Part shown: positions 1 through 8,875 of the stretch, piece by piece
Layout of the letters: every line of letters begins with the position of its first letter
How positions within the stretch are numbered: the first letter of the stretch is position 1
Notes under the pieces: generated by a model
Database searches by the model: none
The model's input: only the letters and a program-made list of their open reading frames with translations
Told to the model about the DNA's origin: nothing
DNA from: Parendozoicomonas haliclonae
GTDB lineage: Bacteria > Pseudomonadota > Gammaproteobacteria > Pseudomonadales > Endozoicomonadaceae
NCBI RefSeq assembly: GCF_900174585.1
Contig: NZ_FWPT01000003.1
Span: forward strand, 186,001 to 250,000
DNA: 64,000 nucleotides
Reading direction: 5' to 3'
Position numbers and translations under genes: made by a program

Positions 1-12
1 CAGCACAAAACC

Positions 13-81
13 ATGATTATGATGACCGGTATGATGATGAAATCATTCGCCGGGGGTTGTGTTGTGGGCAGCAAAGACTAA
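13..81 (+). CDS. Possible Met-rich leader peptide (or C-terminal tail of a gene entering from the left)
   Basis: A 22-codon frame starts at ATG 13 and ends at TAA 79-81. Six of its first nine codons are ATG (MIMMTGMMMK...). It lies 20 nt before a strong intrinsic terminator and 82 nt before the next gene, the layout of amino-acid attenuators. The frame is also open leftwards to base 1 (QHKT before the first Met), so it could instead be the end of a longer upstream protein. Bases 52-58 (GGGGGTT) can pair with 102-108 (AACCCCC), which would break the terminator stem. The role is inferred. Confidence 0.38.
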   Translation: MIMMTGMMMKSFAGGCVVGSKD

Positions 82-100
82 AGCCACAGACCAGATACCA

Positions 101-134
101 AAACCCCCGCACCGCAAGGTTCGGGGGTTTTTTT
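101..134 (+). terminator. Intrinsic terminator/attenuator ahead of the ACT-domain gene
   Basis: The stem AAACCCCCG / CGGGGGTTT encloses a second stem ACC-GCAA-GGT with a GNRA-type loop, and a run of T follows at 128-134. It sits between the Met-rich frame (13-81) and the coding sequence at 163, so transcription of the gene would depend on read-through or antitermination. Bases 52-58 offer an alternative partner for the 5' arm. Confidence 0.75.
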
Positions 135-162
135 ATGATTTTAAATCAGAGGAGTAAATATT

Positions 163-429
163 ATGTCACAGCCAATCCGTCAATACCGGCTCAAGCTGAT
201 CGCAGCCAACACACCAGGCAGCCTGGAGCGTGTTCTGAATAACAGTCGCAGCGGCGGTTTTGCTGTGGATAATTTCTCCGCATCACTATGCGTTGAAAGG
301 AATCAATATCTGATTGATCTGCAGGTATCCGGGGGCAACAGCCAGAATAATCTGATTATTGCCCTGCTGCAGGAAAGCGACATCCGCTCCCTGACACCTT
401 ACCGGAAAGGCATGAGCGCCTATTTATGA
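163..429 (+). CDS. ilvM: IlvM-like small ACT-domain protein (acetolactate synthase small-subunit type)
   Basis: This 88-aa protein matches the layout of E. coli IlvM (87 aa), the regulatory subunit of acetohydroxyacid synthase II: an N-terminal beta strand, then the helix segment TPGSLERVLNNSRSGGF, which parallels the IlvM segment NPETLERVLRVVRHRGF. A good ribosome site (AGAGGAG, 149-155) precedes ATG 163. In enterics ilvM overlaps the end of ilvG; here no catalytic subunit is adjacent. The gene is alone behind a terminator and ends 3 nt from a convergent gene, so its partner must lie elsewhere or be absent. It may be a free-standing ACT sensor rather than a true AHAS subunit. Confidence 0.6.
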   Translation: MSQPIRQYRLKLIAANTPGSLERVLNNSRSGGFAVDNFSASLCVERNQYLIDLQVSGGNSQNNLIIALLQESDIRSLTPYRKGMSAYL

Positions 430-432
430 AGC

Positions 433-918
433 TTAGTGATAGGAGTGCTTTGCGCCTTCTTCAGGCTCGGCAGACAGCAGTGGCTCTTCGCCCAGATAGA
501 GGAACTGCATCTGCTGGCACTCCTGCATCAACTGACGCACTGTCTCCATGGCCACACCAAAGTATTCATGGAACTGAGCCACGGTAACGCCCTGGGTGGT
601 CAGCAGCGAAGAAGACGCCATCAACATCGGCGTGGCTTCATCAGGAGTATTAACGAACAACTTCAAAGTCGGGAACGACATATTCAGACGGGGCATATCC
701 GCAGACACGGCCAATACAGCACTGGTACGCAGATCAAGCTCGGTAGTGAACATCAACCCCCAGGGCTCAACAAACAGGCGGCTATCCAACACGCCTTCTG
801 AAGACTGCAGTGCAGAGATATGAAGGCCGCTGCACTGATCACAGATATAGGACTCATAACCGGCTTCACCCAGCCACTTCTCCACCAGGGCAATATCCGG
901 AACCAGCAAGTCGTGCAT
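433..918 (-). CDS. YbjN-domain protein
   Basis: The 161-aa protein matches the E. coli YbjN family along its length: LLVPDIALVEKWLGEAGYES at the start, then CDQCSGLHI, a conserved LDLRTSAVLAVSADMPRLN segment and a helical C-terminus. YbjN folds like type III secretion chaperones and has been linked to stress and motility phenotypes in E. coli, but it has no defined biochemical activity. There is no signal peptide. It converges on the ACT gene with a 3-nt gap and lies downstream of sseA on the same strand with an 84-nt gap. Confidence 0.8.
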   Translation of the reverse strand: MHDLLVPDIALVEKWLGEAGYESYICDQCSGLHISALQSSEGVLDSRLFVEPWGLMFTTELDLRTSAVLAVSADMPRLNMSFPTLKLFVNTPDEATPMLMASSSLLTTQGVTVAQFHEYFGVAMETVRQLMQECQQMQFLYLGEEPLLSAEPEEGAKHSYH

Positions 919-1002
919 TGTCTTCTATCTCGGAAAATCAAAGAAGCGGGACTTTAACTGATTTTGCCAGTAATGGCGACCGCTGCCCGATACAGGAAAG
1001 CC

Positions 1003-1836
1003 TCACTCGCCTGTAGCAATCTCCCGACTACCATCGGTAATCCACTCACTCCAGGAGCCAGGGTACAAACGAGCTGGCGGTAACCCCGCTAACACCATCC
1101 CCAGAATGCTTTGACAGGCAGACACGCCGGAGCCGCAGTAATAAACGACATCTTTCCCTTCAAGATCAGAAAACAATTCCCGTAACTTTTCCGCCCTCTG
1201 AAAGTGACCCTGCTCATCAACGGTTGCAGCACAGGGTAAACAATGCGCTCCTGGAATATGGCCAGCCCTAACATCCAGAGGCTCAATCTCTCCCCGATAA
1301 CGCTCTGGGGCCCGGGCATCCAGTAGCAATCCACCGTCTTTCACAAAAGCAGGAATAGAAGCGGCATCAATCATCACTTCCGGATTAAGGCGAGGCTGAA
1401 AATCACCTGAAGGGTATAGGGCAATTTCAGACGAAACTTCACCACTTTCAGCCAACCAACTTTTCATACCTCCACGAAGGATAAAGACCTGCTTATGCCC
1501 CAACCATAAGCTGAGCATCCACCAAAGCCTCGGCACAAAGAAGTGGCTTCCATCATCATAGAGAACTACACGACTACGGTTAGAAACGCCAAGTTCCTGT
1601 AAGCGGGAAACCAACTGATCAACATCCGGAAGCGGATGCCGCCCGGTCTGACCGCTGATCACAGGACCAGAAAGGTCTTTACCAAGATCCACATATTGCG
1701 CACCAGGAATATGAGCCTGCTGATACTGCCGTAAGCCCAAACCAGCATCCTGCAGACTGTAACGCACATCAAAGATCCTCAATTCAGGATCCTGCTGCCA
1801 CTCCTGCAAAGTCGCCACATCAATCAACAGACTCAT
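1003..1836 (-). CDS. sseA: 3-mercaptopyruvate/thiosulfate sulfurtransferase
   Basis: The 277-aa protein is a tandem rhodanese. The N-terminal domain (about 1-135) has the HIPGAQYVDLG motif and no catalytic Cys. The C-terminal domain carries the active-site loop YYCGSGVSACQ with the nucleophile Cys234. The CGSGV[ST] loop is typical of mercaptopyruvate sulfurtransferases, as opposed to CRxGx[RT] of thiosulfate-specific rhodaneses. The enzyme moves sulfane sulfur from 3-mercaptopyruvate to thiols or cyanide in the cytoplasm. The upstream gene ends 9 nt before its start, so the two are probably co-transcribed. Confidence 0.9.
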   Translation of the reverse strand: MSLLIDVATLQEWQQDPELRIFDVRYSLQDAGLGLRQYQQAHIPGAQYVDLGKDLSGPVISGQTGRHPLPDVDQLVSRLQELGVSNRSRVVLYDDGSHFFVPRLWWMLSLWLGHKQVFILRGGMKSWLAESGEVSSEIALYPSGDFQPRLNPEVMIDAASIPAFVKDGGLLLDARAPERYRGEIEPLDVRAGHIPGAHCLPCAATVDEQGHFQRAEKLRELFSDLEGKDVVYYCGSGVSACQSILGMVLAGLPPARLYPGSWSEWITDGSREIATGE

Positions 1837-1845
1837 GGTAATACC

Positions 1846-2166
1846 TTATTCGCTGTCTGAAGGTTCAGCCTGCTGAACCACCTGATCATCGACAATCACC
1901 TTGCCGGTCAACACTTCACCCACATCAACACTGCCATCATTAATGCTGTCTTTGATAACTATACGGGTAACGTCGTGTTCCATTTCATCCTGCTCAGGTT
2001 CAGCCTGCTCCTGATAAGGCGGCATCATCGCCTCTTCTATCTGTGGCGTTTCGGGCAGTGCTATTTCGTCATTGCCGGAGTCACTATTAAAAAACCAAAG
2101 ACCGCCCAGAATCAGCAATGCCAAACCTGCGACGACACCGATAGCCTGTCGTGTTTCCCTATTCAT
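1846..2166 (-). CDS. Small membrane-anchored protein of unknown function
   Basis: The protein has 106 aa. Residues 8-26 (AIGVVAGLALLILGGLWFF) form one membrane anchor after a short basic N-terminus. A Glu/Pro-rich linker follows, then a short C-terminal region with beta character (TRIVIKD...GKVIVDDQVVQQ). The topology suggests a cytoplasmic N-terminus and a periplasmic acidic tail. I do not recognise a family. It precedes sseA by 9 nt on the same strand and looks like the first gene of that transcript. Confidence 0.65.
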   Translation of the reverse strand: MNRETRQAIGVVAGLALLILGGLWFFNSDSGNDEIALPETPQIEEAMMPPYQEQAEPEQDEMEHDVTRIVIKDSINDGSVDVGEVLTGKVIVDDQVVQQAEPSDSE

Positions 2167-2292
2167 GGCGCATACCCTGTTTTTACTGTTAGTCGAGTGT
2201 AAATCCCCAAACCGGGAATGAATAGGGTCTTTAGAAAATGAAGAATATAAGGAAGAAGATAAAGAAGTGCTTTTTGAAGAAGAGGAAAGAAA

Positions 2293-2321
2293 TTTGCCCG
2301 ACCAAAGATTGACCGGGCAAA
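2293..2321 (-). terminator. Terminator downstream of the glycine-zipper lipoprotein gene
   Basis: Read on the minus strand, TTTGCCCGGTCAA pairs with TTGGTCGGGCAAA, and T-rich sequence follows. It starts about 6 nt past the stop codon of the lipoprotein gene (2328-2801), which it would terminate. Confidence 0.7.
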
Positions 2322-2327
2322 TAACAA

Positions 2328-2801
2328 TTAGCGGGTGTGAACAACCCGGCTGCTGCTACCTTGGCTTAATACCTTCACACGATCACCAACACGATAGCTG
2401 TTACCTGGCTCTTCCTGCTGCACTACGGAGATGTAACTGCCATTCTCCAGTTGTACAGTCATATTAATCGCCATGGTTTCCGTTGCTTTACGCTCGGCGT
2501 AGTTACCTAACACACCGCCAGCAACTGCCCCGGCAATGGTTGCAAGGCTCTTGCCTTTGCCACCACCAATAGTGGAACCACCAATACCACCCACCGCAGC
2601 ACCAGTAAGCGCACCAACACCGGACTGGGTACCATCAACCCGTACCAGCTCGATCTCGACAATTTCCCCAAACTGGACAGTCTGCATGCTTCTGGCTTCA
2701 AGGCGATCATAGTTACTGCCCGTGAGATCAGTCATACAACCACTCAGAAGCAGCGTAAATACCGCGAAAACACTAATAAGGATATTTTTACCTGGATTCA
2801 T
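2328..2801 (-). CDS. Glycine-zipper 2TM outer-membrane lipoprotein, SlyB/Pcp type
   Basis: The protein has 157 aa. It has a lipoprotein signal peptide with lipobox LLSGC (Cys22). The glycine-zipper region GALTGAAVGGIGGSTIGGG and IAGAVAGGVLGNY (about 62-102) makes two membrane-spanning hairpin helices in SlyB/Pcp/OsmB-like proteins. The C-terminal part has a small beta domain ending VGDRVKVLS. SlyB-type lipoproteins sit in the outer membrane and support envelope integrity under PhoP control in enterics; no PhoP box is evident here. It is a single gene with its own terminator. Confidence 0.82.
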   Translation of the reverse strand: MNPGKNILISVFAVFTLLLSGCMTDLTGSNYDRLEARSMQTVQFGEIVEIELVRVDGTQSGVGALTGAAVGGIGGSTIGGGKGKSLATIAGAVAGGVLGNYAERKATETMAINMTVQLENGSYISVVQQEEPGNSYRVGDRVKVLSQGSSSRVVHTR

Positions 2802-2954
2802 AAATTCGGCCTCCCTGAACCTAGTGACTCATCCTTGAATTGGACATTCTGTCTTCAGTGTAGGTTCAATTGCGCTCTTCACGGGGAATTTCCCGAACGG
2901 TATGATCCACCCCACAAAATCAAACCAGCCCCTCTAGATCAGGACATTCCCCTT

Positions 2955-3050
2955 ATGGAAGACCGTTTGAGCAAGCGGGAAAGCCTGCTGCTGTTATGCT
3001 CCCTGTCGACTTTGTTGGTATCGGTCACCCTGCTGCTGACCCAAAGCTGA
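2955..3050 (+). CDS. Possible 31-aa single-span membrane protein
   Basis: A short frame begins MEDRLSKRESLL and continues into a hydrophobic stretch (LLLLCSLSTLLVSVTLLLTQ) long enough for one membrane helix. AGGA at 2941-2944 lies 10 nt before ATG 2955. The stop is 14 nt before a strong terminator (3065-3100), which on the plus strand has no other obvious client. No homologue is recognised. The frame may be chance, but start, membrane segment and terminator are in the right order. Confidence 0.35.
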   Translation: MEDRLSKRESLLLLCSLSTLLVSVTLLLTQS

Positions 3051-3064
3051 CTCAGCAAGCCAAT

Positions 3065-3100
3065 AAAAAAGGCTTACCGCATGGGCGGTAAGCCTTTTTT
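3065..3100. terminator. Bidirectional terminator between the small ORF and purL
   Basis: AAAAAAGGCTTACCGC, loop ATG, GGCGGTAAGCCTTTTTT forms a 10-bp GC-rich stem flanked by A6 and T6, so it can act in both directions. It ends 34 nt after the purL stop on the minus strand and begins 15 nt after the small plus-strand frame. Confidence 0.88.
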
Positions 3101-3133
3101 GACACTAGCTAATCAACGCCGGCTGTGCTGACG

Positions 3134-6100
3134 TTAATCAATCCAGACTCTGGCATTACGGAACATCCGCATCCAAGGTGCATCCTCCTGCCACTCATCC
3201 GGATGCCAGGAGTTCTGAACCGTCCGGAATACCCGCTCAGGATGCGGCATCATGATGGTGACCCGCCCATCCCGACTGGTCAGACCTGTGATACCCTCGG
3301 CAGAGCCATTCGGGTTGTACGGGTAACGCTCAGTGACCTGCCCGGCATTATCAACAAAGCGCATGGCAATCGTGCCAGCACGCGTCACTTCCGACAAATC
3401 ACCATCAGAAGCAAATTCCACCTGACCTTCACCGTGGGCAACAGCCACCGGGATTCTTGCGCCTTCCATACCCTGCAGCAAGATCGACGGGCTCTTCTGG
3501 ATTTCCACCATGGAGAGACGCGCCTCAAACTGCTCGGAACGGTTACGCACAAAGCGCGGCCAATGCTCAGTTCCCGGAATCAGCTCATGCATGGTCGACA
3601 GCATCTGACAACCATTGCAAACGCCCAGCGCAAAAGTGTCCTGACGATCAAAGTAACGGGCAAACTCTTCCCGCACCTGATCATTGAACAGGATGGACTT
3701 GGCCCAGCCACCGCCAGCACCCAGAACGTCACCGTAGGAGAAACCACCGCAGGCCACCAGACCACGGAAGGCCTGCAGATCACGACGTCCACCAATGAGA
3801 TCACTCATATGAACATCAACCGCTTCAAAGCCGGCCCGATCAAAGGCAGCGGCCATCTCTACATGACCATTCACACCCTGCTCACGCAGGATCGCGACCT
3901 TCGGACGCACACCTGTAGCGATGTACGGAGCGGCAATATCCTTGCTGATATCCCAGTGCACTGACGCATGCAGGCCAGCGTCATTATCGTCCAGCAGGTT
4001 ATCAAACTCCTGACGGGCACACTCGGCATTATCCCGCAGCGCCTGGATCTGGTAACTGGTTTCCGCCCAAATACGCTGGAAACGGATACGGTTGCCAGCC
4101 AGAACCGGCTTGCCGTCGAAGTTAAAGCTGATCTCCTGCTCGGCAGCCAGAGTACCGATAGTGTGCACACAGCCTGCCAGACCAAAGCTGGCCAGGCAGT
4201 CTTTCACCAGCCCTTTATCTTCACGGCGCACCTGAATCACCGCCCCCAGCTCTTCGTTAAAGAGAGCACTGGCCAGCAGATCCTGATGGGTGACAAATTT
4301 ATCGAGATTAATGGTCAGACCGGTGTGGCCGGCAAACGCCATTTCCACCAGCGTGGTGAACAGACCACCATCAGAACGGTCGTGGTAAGCCAACAGCTTA
4401 CCTTCGGCCAGCAGCTGCTGAATGCCCTGGAAGAAGCCTTTAAGATCCTGCGGCTCATCCAGGTCAGCTGGCTCGGCACCAATCTGCTTGTAGACCTGAG
4501 TCAGGGCAGAACCACCAATACGGTTCTGGCCTCGACCCAAATCGATCAGCAGCAGATCGGTTTCACCTTTATCTGTACGCAGCTCAGGGGTCACGCACTG
4601 ACGAACATCTGCAACTGGGGCAAATGCCGAGATGACCAAAGACAGGGGTGCGGTGACCGACTTCTCTTCACCATTGTCCTGCCAGGTGGTGCGCATGGAC
4701 ATGGAATCCTTGCCAACCGGAATGGTGATACCCAGCTCCGGGCAAAGTTCCATACCTACCGCTTTAACGGTGTCGTATAGACGCTCGTCTTCACCCTTAT
4801 GGCCAGCGGCGGCCATCCAGTTGGCCGACAGACGTACTTCTGATAACTGGTTAATACGGGCCGAGGCAATGTTAGTGATCGCTTCACCCACCGCCATACG
4901 GCCGGAAGCCGGAGCGTCCAGCAATGCCACAGGCGTACGCTCTCCCATGGACATCGCTTCACCGGTGGTCGCATTAAAGCCGGAAGTCGTCACCGCACAG
5001 TCAGCTACCGGCACCTGCCATGGACCGACCATCTGATCACGCACCACCTGACCGGTAATCGTCCTATCACCAATCGTAATCAGGAAGCTTTTACTGGCAA
5101 CAGCCGGCAGTCGCAGAACCCTTTCAGCGGCTTCCTGCAGATCCAGCCCGGAAACGTCAAACGGCTGCACTTCAAAGCTGCTGCGTTCAACACTGCGATG
5201 CATGCGTGGCGGCTTGCCCAGCAGTACATCCAGAGACATATCGACGGGCTGGTTATCAAAGTGCTCATCGTTAACGATGAGGTCTTTTTCTTCTGTGGCT
5301 TCACCAACAATCGCATAAGGGCAACGTTCGCGGGCACAGATGGCCTCGAACACCGGCAGATCGTCCGGAGACACCGCCATCACGTAACGTTCCTGGGATT
5401 CGTTACACCAGAGCGCCAGTGGGCTCATGCCCGGCTCATCATTCAGAATCTTGCGCAGCTCAAACTTGCCGCCCCGACCACCATCGCTGATGAGTTCCGG
5501 CAAGGCATTAGAAAGACCACCAGCACCCACATCGTGGATAAACAGCAGCGGGTTCTTGTCTCCTAACTGCCAGCACTGGTCGATCACTTCCTGGCAGCGA
5601 CGCTCCATTTCCGGGTTATCCCGCTGCACAGAAGCAAAGTCGAGATCTTCCTGACCTTCGCTGGAGTTCATCGAGGAAGCTGCGCCACCGCCAAGGCCAA
5701 TCTCCATGGCCGGACCGCCCAGCACAATCAGCTTGCTGCCGGCCGGGTATTCTCCTTTATCAATATGCTGACCACGGATATTGCCCATACCGCCGGCAAT
5801 CATGATCGGCTTGTGGTAGCCGCGCATCTCTACGCCGGCCGGGCCATTCACCGCTTCTTCATAGGTACGGAAATAACCACACAGTGCCGGACGGCCAAAC
5901 TCATTATTAAAAGCCGCACCACCCAGCGGGCCTTCGATCATAATATCCAGCGCAGAGACGATACGGTCAGGCTTGCCATAGATACCCTTGGCATCACCTT
6001 CCCAAGGCTGCTCAAAGCCAGGAATATTCAGGTTGGACACCGAGAAGCCAGTCAGACCCGCCTTCGGCTTGCCACCACGACCGGTAGCGCCTTCATCACG

Positions 6101-7066
6101 GATTTCACCGCCGGAACCAGTAGAGGCACCAGGCCAGGGGGCGATAGCTGTCGGGTGGTTATGGGTCTCCACCTTCATCAGGATATGAATATCCTCATCG
6201 GTGTAGCTATAGCTGCGGGATTCATAATCCGGGAAGAAGCGATCACCTTTCCAGCCTTTAATAACCGCCGCATTATCTTTATAAGCCGACAACACACCTT
6301 CCGAATTCATCTGGTAGGTGTTGCGGATCATGGCGAACAGGGATTTTTCCTGCGCTTCACCATCAATATCCCAGGAGGCATTGAAAATCTTGTGGCGACA
6401 ATGCTCAGAGTTGGCCTGAGCAAACATCATCAGTTCCACATCGCTGGGATCACGATTCAGTTTGACGAAGCTATCCAGCAGATAATCGATTTCATCATCC
6501 GCAAGAGCCAGGCCCAGCGTCTGGTTTGCCTCCACCAGCGCATCACGACCATTAGCGAGTACCGGCACACGATTCAACGGCGCAGGGTCGGCTTCCTGGA
6601 ATAATTGGCTGGCATCATCGGCCGAGGCCAGAACGGCTTCGGTCATGCGATCGTGAAGAAGAGATTGAATCGTTTCGGCATCTTCCGGGGTGAGTGGTGA
6701 TGCGCTTGTAATGGTATAGGCGATGCCCCGTTCGAGGCGGTGGATCTGTTTCAGACCACAGTTTCTGGCGATGTCGGTCGCTTTACTGGACCAGGGAGAG
6801 ATCGTTCCAGACCGAGGTGTAACCAGGAACATCTGGCCTTCCGGGTCCTGACGAACGCGCCGGGGGCCATACTGCAACAATTTTTCTAATATTGTTTGTT
6901 GCGCCGGGGTGAGTCCCCCGTCAGGTTTATCGGGGTCATGCAGGTCAGCAAAATGCAGGTACTCCGCATACACACTTTGAACAACCGGCACCTGCTGTTT
7001 GAGCGTAGTCAACAGCCTGGCTGCACGGAACGGGGAGAGAGCGGGATTGCCGCGAAAAATCTCCAT
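3134..7066 (-). CDS. purL: Phosphoribosylformylglycinamidine synthase (FGAM synthetase)
   Basis: This is the large single-chain PurL, about 1310 aa (E. coli 1295). It converts FGAR, glutamine and ATP to FGAM in purine synthesis. Visible in order are the N-terminal PurS-like part, the linker [13 protein letters not shown], the first AIR-synthase-like ATPase module ([19 protein letters not shown]), the second module, and a C-terminal class I glutaminase with nucleophile in GVCNGCQM and a PHPERVFR His/Glu pair. Two in-frame starts exist: ATG 7075 has AAGGA only 2 nt away, while ATG 7066 has it 11 nt away and gives [11 protein letters not shown], which matches E. coli MMEILRGSPALS. I chose 7066. 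It is next to mltF and tadA, a conserved neighbourhood. Confidence 0.97.
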   Translation of the reverse strand: MEIFRGNPALSPFRAARLLTTLKQQVPVVQSVYAEYLHFADLHDPDKPDGGLTPAQQTILEKLLQYGPRRVRQDPEGQMFLVTPRSGTISPWSSKATDIARNCGLKQIHRLERGIAYTITSASPLTPEDAETIQSLLHDRMTEAVLASADDASQLFQEADPAPLNRVPVLANGRDALVEANQTLGLALADDEIDYLLDSFVKLNRDPSDVELMMFAQANSEHCRHKIFNASWDIDGEAQEKSLFAMIRNTYQMNSEGVLSAYKDNAAVIKGWKGDRFFPDYESRSYSYTDEDIHILMKVETHNHPTAIAPWPGASTGSGGEIRDEGATGRGGKPKAGLTGFSVSNLNIPGFEQPWEGDAKGIYGKPDRIVSALDIMIEGPLGGAAFNNEFGRPALCGYFRTYEEAVNGPAGVEMRGYHKPIMIAGGMGNIRGQHIDKGEYPAGSKLIVLGGPAMEIGLGGGAASSMNSSEGQEDLDFASVQRDNPEMERRCQEVIDQCWQLGDKNPLLFIHDVGAGGLSNALPELISDGGRGGKFELRKILNDEPGMSPLALWCNESQERYVMAVSPDDLPVFEAICARERCPYAIVGEATEEKDLIVNDEHFDNQPVDMSLDVLLGKPPRMHRSVERSSFEVQPFDVSGLDLQEAAERVLRLPAVASKSFLITIGDRTITGQVVRDQMVGPWQVPVADCAVTTSGFNATTGEAMSMGERTPVALLDAPASGRMAVGEAITNIASARINQLSEVRLSANWMAAAGHKGEDERLYDTVKAVGMELCPELGITIPVGKDSMSMRTTWQDNGEEKSVTAPLSLVISAFAPVADVRQCVTPELRTDKGETDLLLIDLGRGQNRIGGSALTQVYKQIGAEPADLDEPQDLKGFFQGIQQLLAEGKLLAYHDRSDGGLFTTLVEMAFAGHTGLTINLDKFVTHQDLLASALFNEELGAVIQVRREDKGLVKDCLASFGLAGCVHTIGTLAAEQEISFNFDGKPVLAGNRIRFQRIWAETSYQIQALRDNAECARQEFDNLLDDNDAGLHASVHWDISKDIAAPYIATGVRPKVAILREQGVNGHVEMAAAFDRAGFEAVDVHMSDLIGGRRDLQAFRGLVACGGFSYGDVLGAGGGWAKSILFNDQVREEFARYFDRQDTFALGVCNGCQMLSTMHELIPGTEHWPRFVRNRSEQFEARLSMVEIQKSPSILLQGMEGARIPVAVAHGEGQVEFASDGDLSEVTRAGTIAMRFVDNAGQVTERYPYNPNGSAEGITGLTSRDGRVTIMMPHPERVFRTVQNSWHPDEWQEDAPWMRMFRNARVWID

Positions 7067-7075
7067 TTGATGCAT

Positions 7076-7400
7076 GATCCTTGAATTTCAGGTCAGGTTG
7101 GCGAGCTGCGCCTATCATACAGACTTGCCCCTACAGGCTCCACCTCCTGCCGCCCTCCAGCGCCTTTATTTCCGCCTGCTACACTGTACTGGTTTTGCCT
7201 GAGTCAGATGCCTGAACGGCTCGATTTAGACCTTTTGGTGAACATATGAAGCAGCTCCAACTGTCCGAACACCAGCCCAAAAAGCCATTAACCTGTTGAT
7301 TTAATTAAACATATCCACTCATTCAGACCTATGTAGAAAAGACGATTCGATAGCAAGATGGTGTAATTCCCGGGAATGGGCAATTCAGAGGTAACAGCCG
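7076..7400. other. Intergenic region between divergent purL and mltF-like gene
   Basis: About 325 bp with no convincing gene. It must hold the two divergent promoters. A 17-codon frame (MKQLQLSEHQ..., ATG at 7226) is present but has no clear ribosome site or family. No PUR-box-like 16-bp palindrome is apparent. In most relatives the 5' half of mltF, encoding the substrate-binding domain, would lie about here; no in-frame remnant is seen. Confidence 0.5.
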
Positions 7401-8279
7401 ATGATGGGTTCAGACCTTGCATTAACAAATGGCCGATTAAGACAGCTACTCATGCTGCTTGTGCTGACAGGCGTTCTGTTGACTACAGGAAGCGCCAGTA
7501 AAGTTGCCGGCAAACACCTTCACAGTGACTGCCCACACAGTTTTTTGGTGCATCATCAGAACCATGCTCATCTGGCGCGTCTGGAAGAGGAGTATTTCCT
7601 GCTGGGTAATCTCCCGCAAAGCTTTGCGACCCAGTTGCAGCCTACTCCAGCAGTAAGATCCCTGACGGCGGGAGAGGTTTTCAGTCTGGAAACTCATATG
7701 AGCAACCGGCTGCCTCAGTATCATGACCTGTTTCGTCAGGTTGCCCATGAGCACCGTATCGACTGGCATCTAGTGGCAGCTATCAGCTATCAGGAATCCC
7801 ACTGGCATCCGAAAGCCAAATCCCCAACCGGGGTTCGCGGCATGATGATGCTAACCCTGCCAACAGCCAAGGAACTGGGTGTTCGCAACCGTCTGGATCC
7901 AGAACAGAGTGTTCGCGGCGGTGTTCGTTACCTGCAGCAGTTAAAAGAGAGATTGCCAGAAACTATTCGTGAACCAGATAGAACCTGGCAGGCTCTGGCC
8001 GCATACAATGTCGGCATTGGCCATCTGTATGATGCGCGCATCCTGGCTCGCAAGCAGGGTTTCAATCCCGACAAGTGGGCTCAGCTAAAGAACTTTCTGT
8101 TAAAGCTGGAAGACCCAGCCTGGCATACCCAAACCCGACATGGATTTGCCCGGGGATCAGAGCCGGTTCGCTATGTGGATAATATCCGCCGTTACTATGG
8201 TCACATTATGGCCAACCTTAGCCGCCAGAACTCCCGTGCTCTGGCACAGTGCACAACCACAGGCCGCTCGCGAGGATAA
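7401..8279 (+). CDS. MltF-like lytic transglycosylase lacking the N-terminal SBP domain
   Basis: The 292-aa protein has an N-terminal signal/anchor (RQLLMLLVLTGVLLTTG), a short region with LEEEYF that matches the junction segment of MltF, then a complete SLT domain: IDWHLVAAISYQESHW with catalytic Glu132, SPTGVRGMMMLT, LDPEQSVRGGVRYL, LAAYNVGIGHL. It would cleave the MurNAc-GlcNAc bond of peptidoglycan in the periplasm. MltF of E. coli is 518 aa and has an SBP_bac_3 regulatory domain before the SLT domain; that domain is missing here. The purL-mltF-tadA gene order is conserved, so this is the true mltF locus. I see no lipobox. Confidence 0.85.
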   Translation: MMGSDLALTNGRLRQLLMLLVLTGVLLTTGSASKVAGKHLHSDCPHSFLVHHQNHAHLARLEEEYFLLGNLPQSFATQLQPTPAVRSLTAGEVFSLETHMSNRLPQYHDLFRQVAHEHRIDWHLVAAISYQESHWHPKAKSPTGVRGMMMLTLPTAKELGVRNRLDPEQSVRGGVRYLQQLKERLPETIREPDRTWQALAAYNVGIGHLYDARILARKQGFNPDKWAQLKNFLLKLEDPAWHTQTRHGFARGSEPVRYVDNIRRYYGHIMANLSRQNSRALAQCTTTGRSRG

Positions 8280-8295
8280 TGATGAGATAGGCCGC

Positions 8296-8817
8296 CTACA
8301 GCTCCAGCTGGAGGCGCTTCTGTTCTGCTTTAAGAGCTTTCTTCTCTTTACGGCGCCGACGGAAGAAGGCAGACATCACTTCCGAACACTCCTCCGCTTT
8401 CACTCCTCCTTCGGCAATCACTTTATGGTTCAAACTGTCACGCTCTAAAGCCTGATCCCGGCTTTCAATAGCGCCCGCCTTGGGTTCGGTGGCTCCGTAA
8501 ACCAGACGGCGAATACGGCTGTGCACCAGCGCGCCGGCACACATTGCACAGGGTTCAAGGGTTACATAGAGATCACAGTCAACCAGACGATAATTGCCAA
8601 GGGTACGTGCAGCATCCCGTAACGCCAGCACTTCCGCATGAGCGCAGGGGTCGGTGCGGCCTATCGGGCTATTATAGCCGCGTCCAACAATTCGACCGTC
8701 ATAAATCACCACAGCCCCCACTGGAACCTCACCGACGGCGGAGCCCAGCCGGGCCAGAGAGAGCGCCTCATCCATCCAGCGCTCATCACTTTCATTTTGT
8801 GGCTGAACTTCATCCAT
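8296..8817 (-). CDS. tadA: tRNA-specific adenosine deaminase
   Basis: The 173-aa enzyme converts A34 to inosine in tRNA-Arg(ACG). Zinc ligands and the catalytic Glu are visible: HAE (His60, Glu62) and PCAMC (Cys90, Cys93). VPVGAVVI near residue 31 and the FFRRRRKEKK basic C-terminus are typical of TadA as opposed to other cytidine deaminase-fold enzymes. It converges on the mltF-like gene with a 16-nt gap. Confidence 0.95.
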   Translation of the reverse strand: MDEVQPQNESDERWMDEALSLARLGSAVGEVPVGAVVIYDGRIVGRGYNSPIGRTDPCAHAEVLALRDAARTLGNYRLVDCDLYVTLEPCAMCAGALVHSRIRRLVYGATEPKAGAIESRDQALERDSLNHKVIAEGGVKAEECSEVMSAFFRRRRKEKKALKAEQKRLQLEL

Positions 8818-8875
8818 TGCTCAACATCCTGATCCCAAAGCTCAAAAGCACGATTATACAGTGTTTGAAGCAAGA

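Noticed and set aside
57-242. A 61-codon plus-strand frame crossing the attenuator and the start of the ACT gene
   Set aside because: It runs through the terminator hairpin and overlaps the well-supported ACT gene in another frame; its sequence has no family likeness.
3968-4780. Several long plus-strand frames antisense to purL
   Set aside because: They are by-products of codon bias in purL; no start signals, no family resemblance.
7226-7279. 17-codon frame upstream of the mltF-like gene
   Set aside because: No clear ribosome site, no run of one codon that would suggest a leader, and no terminator after it.
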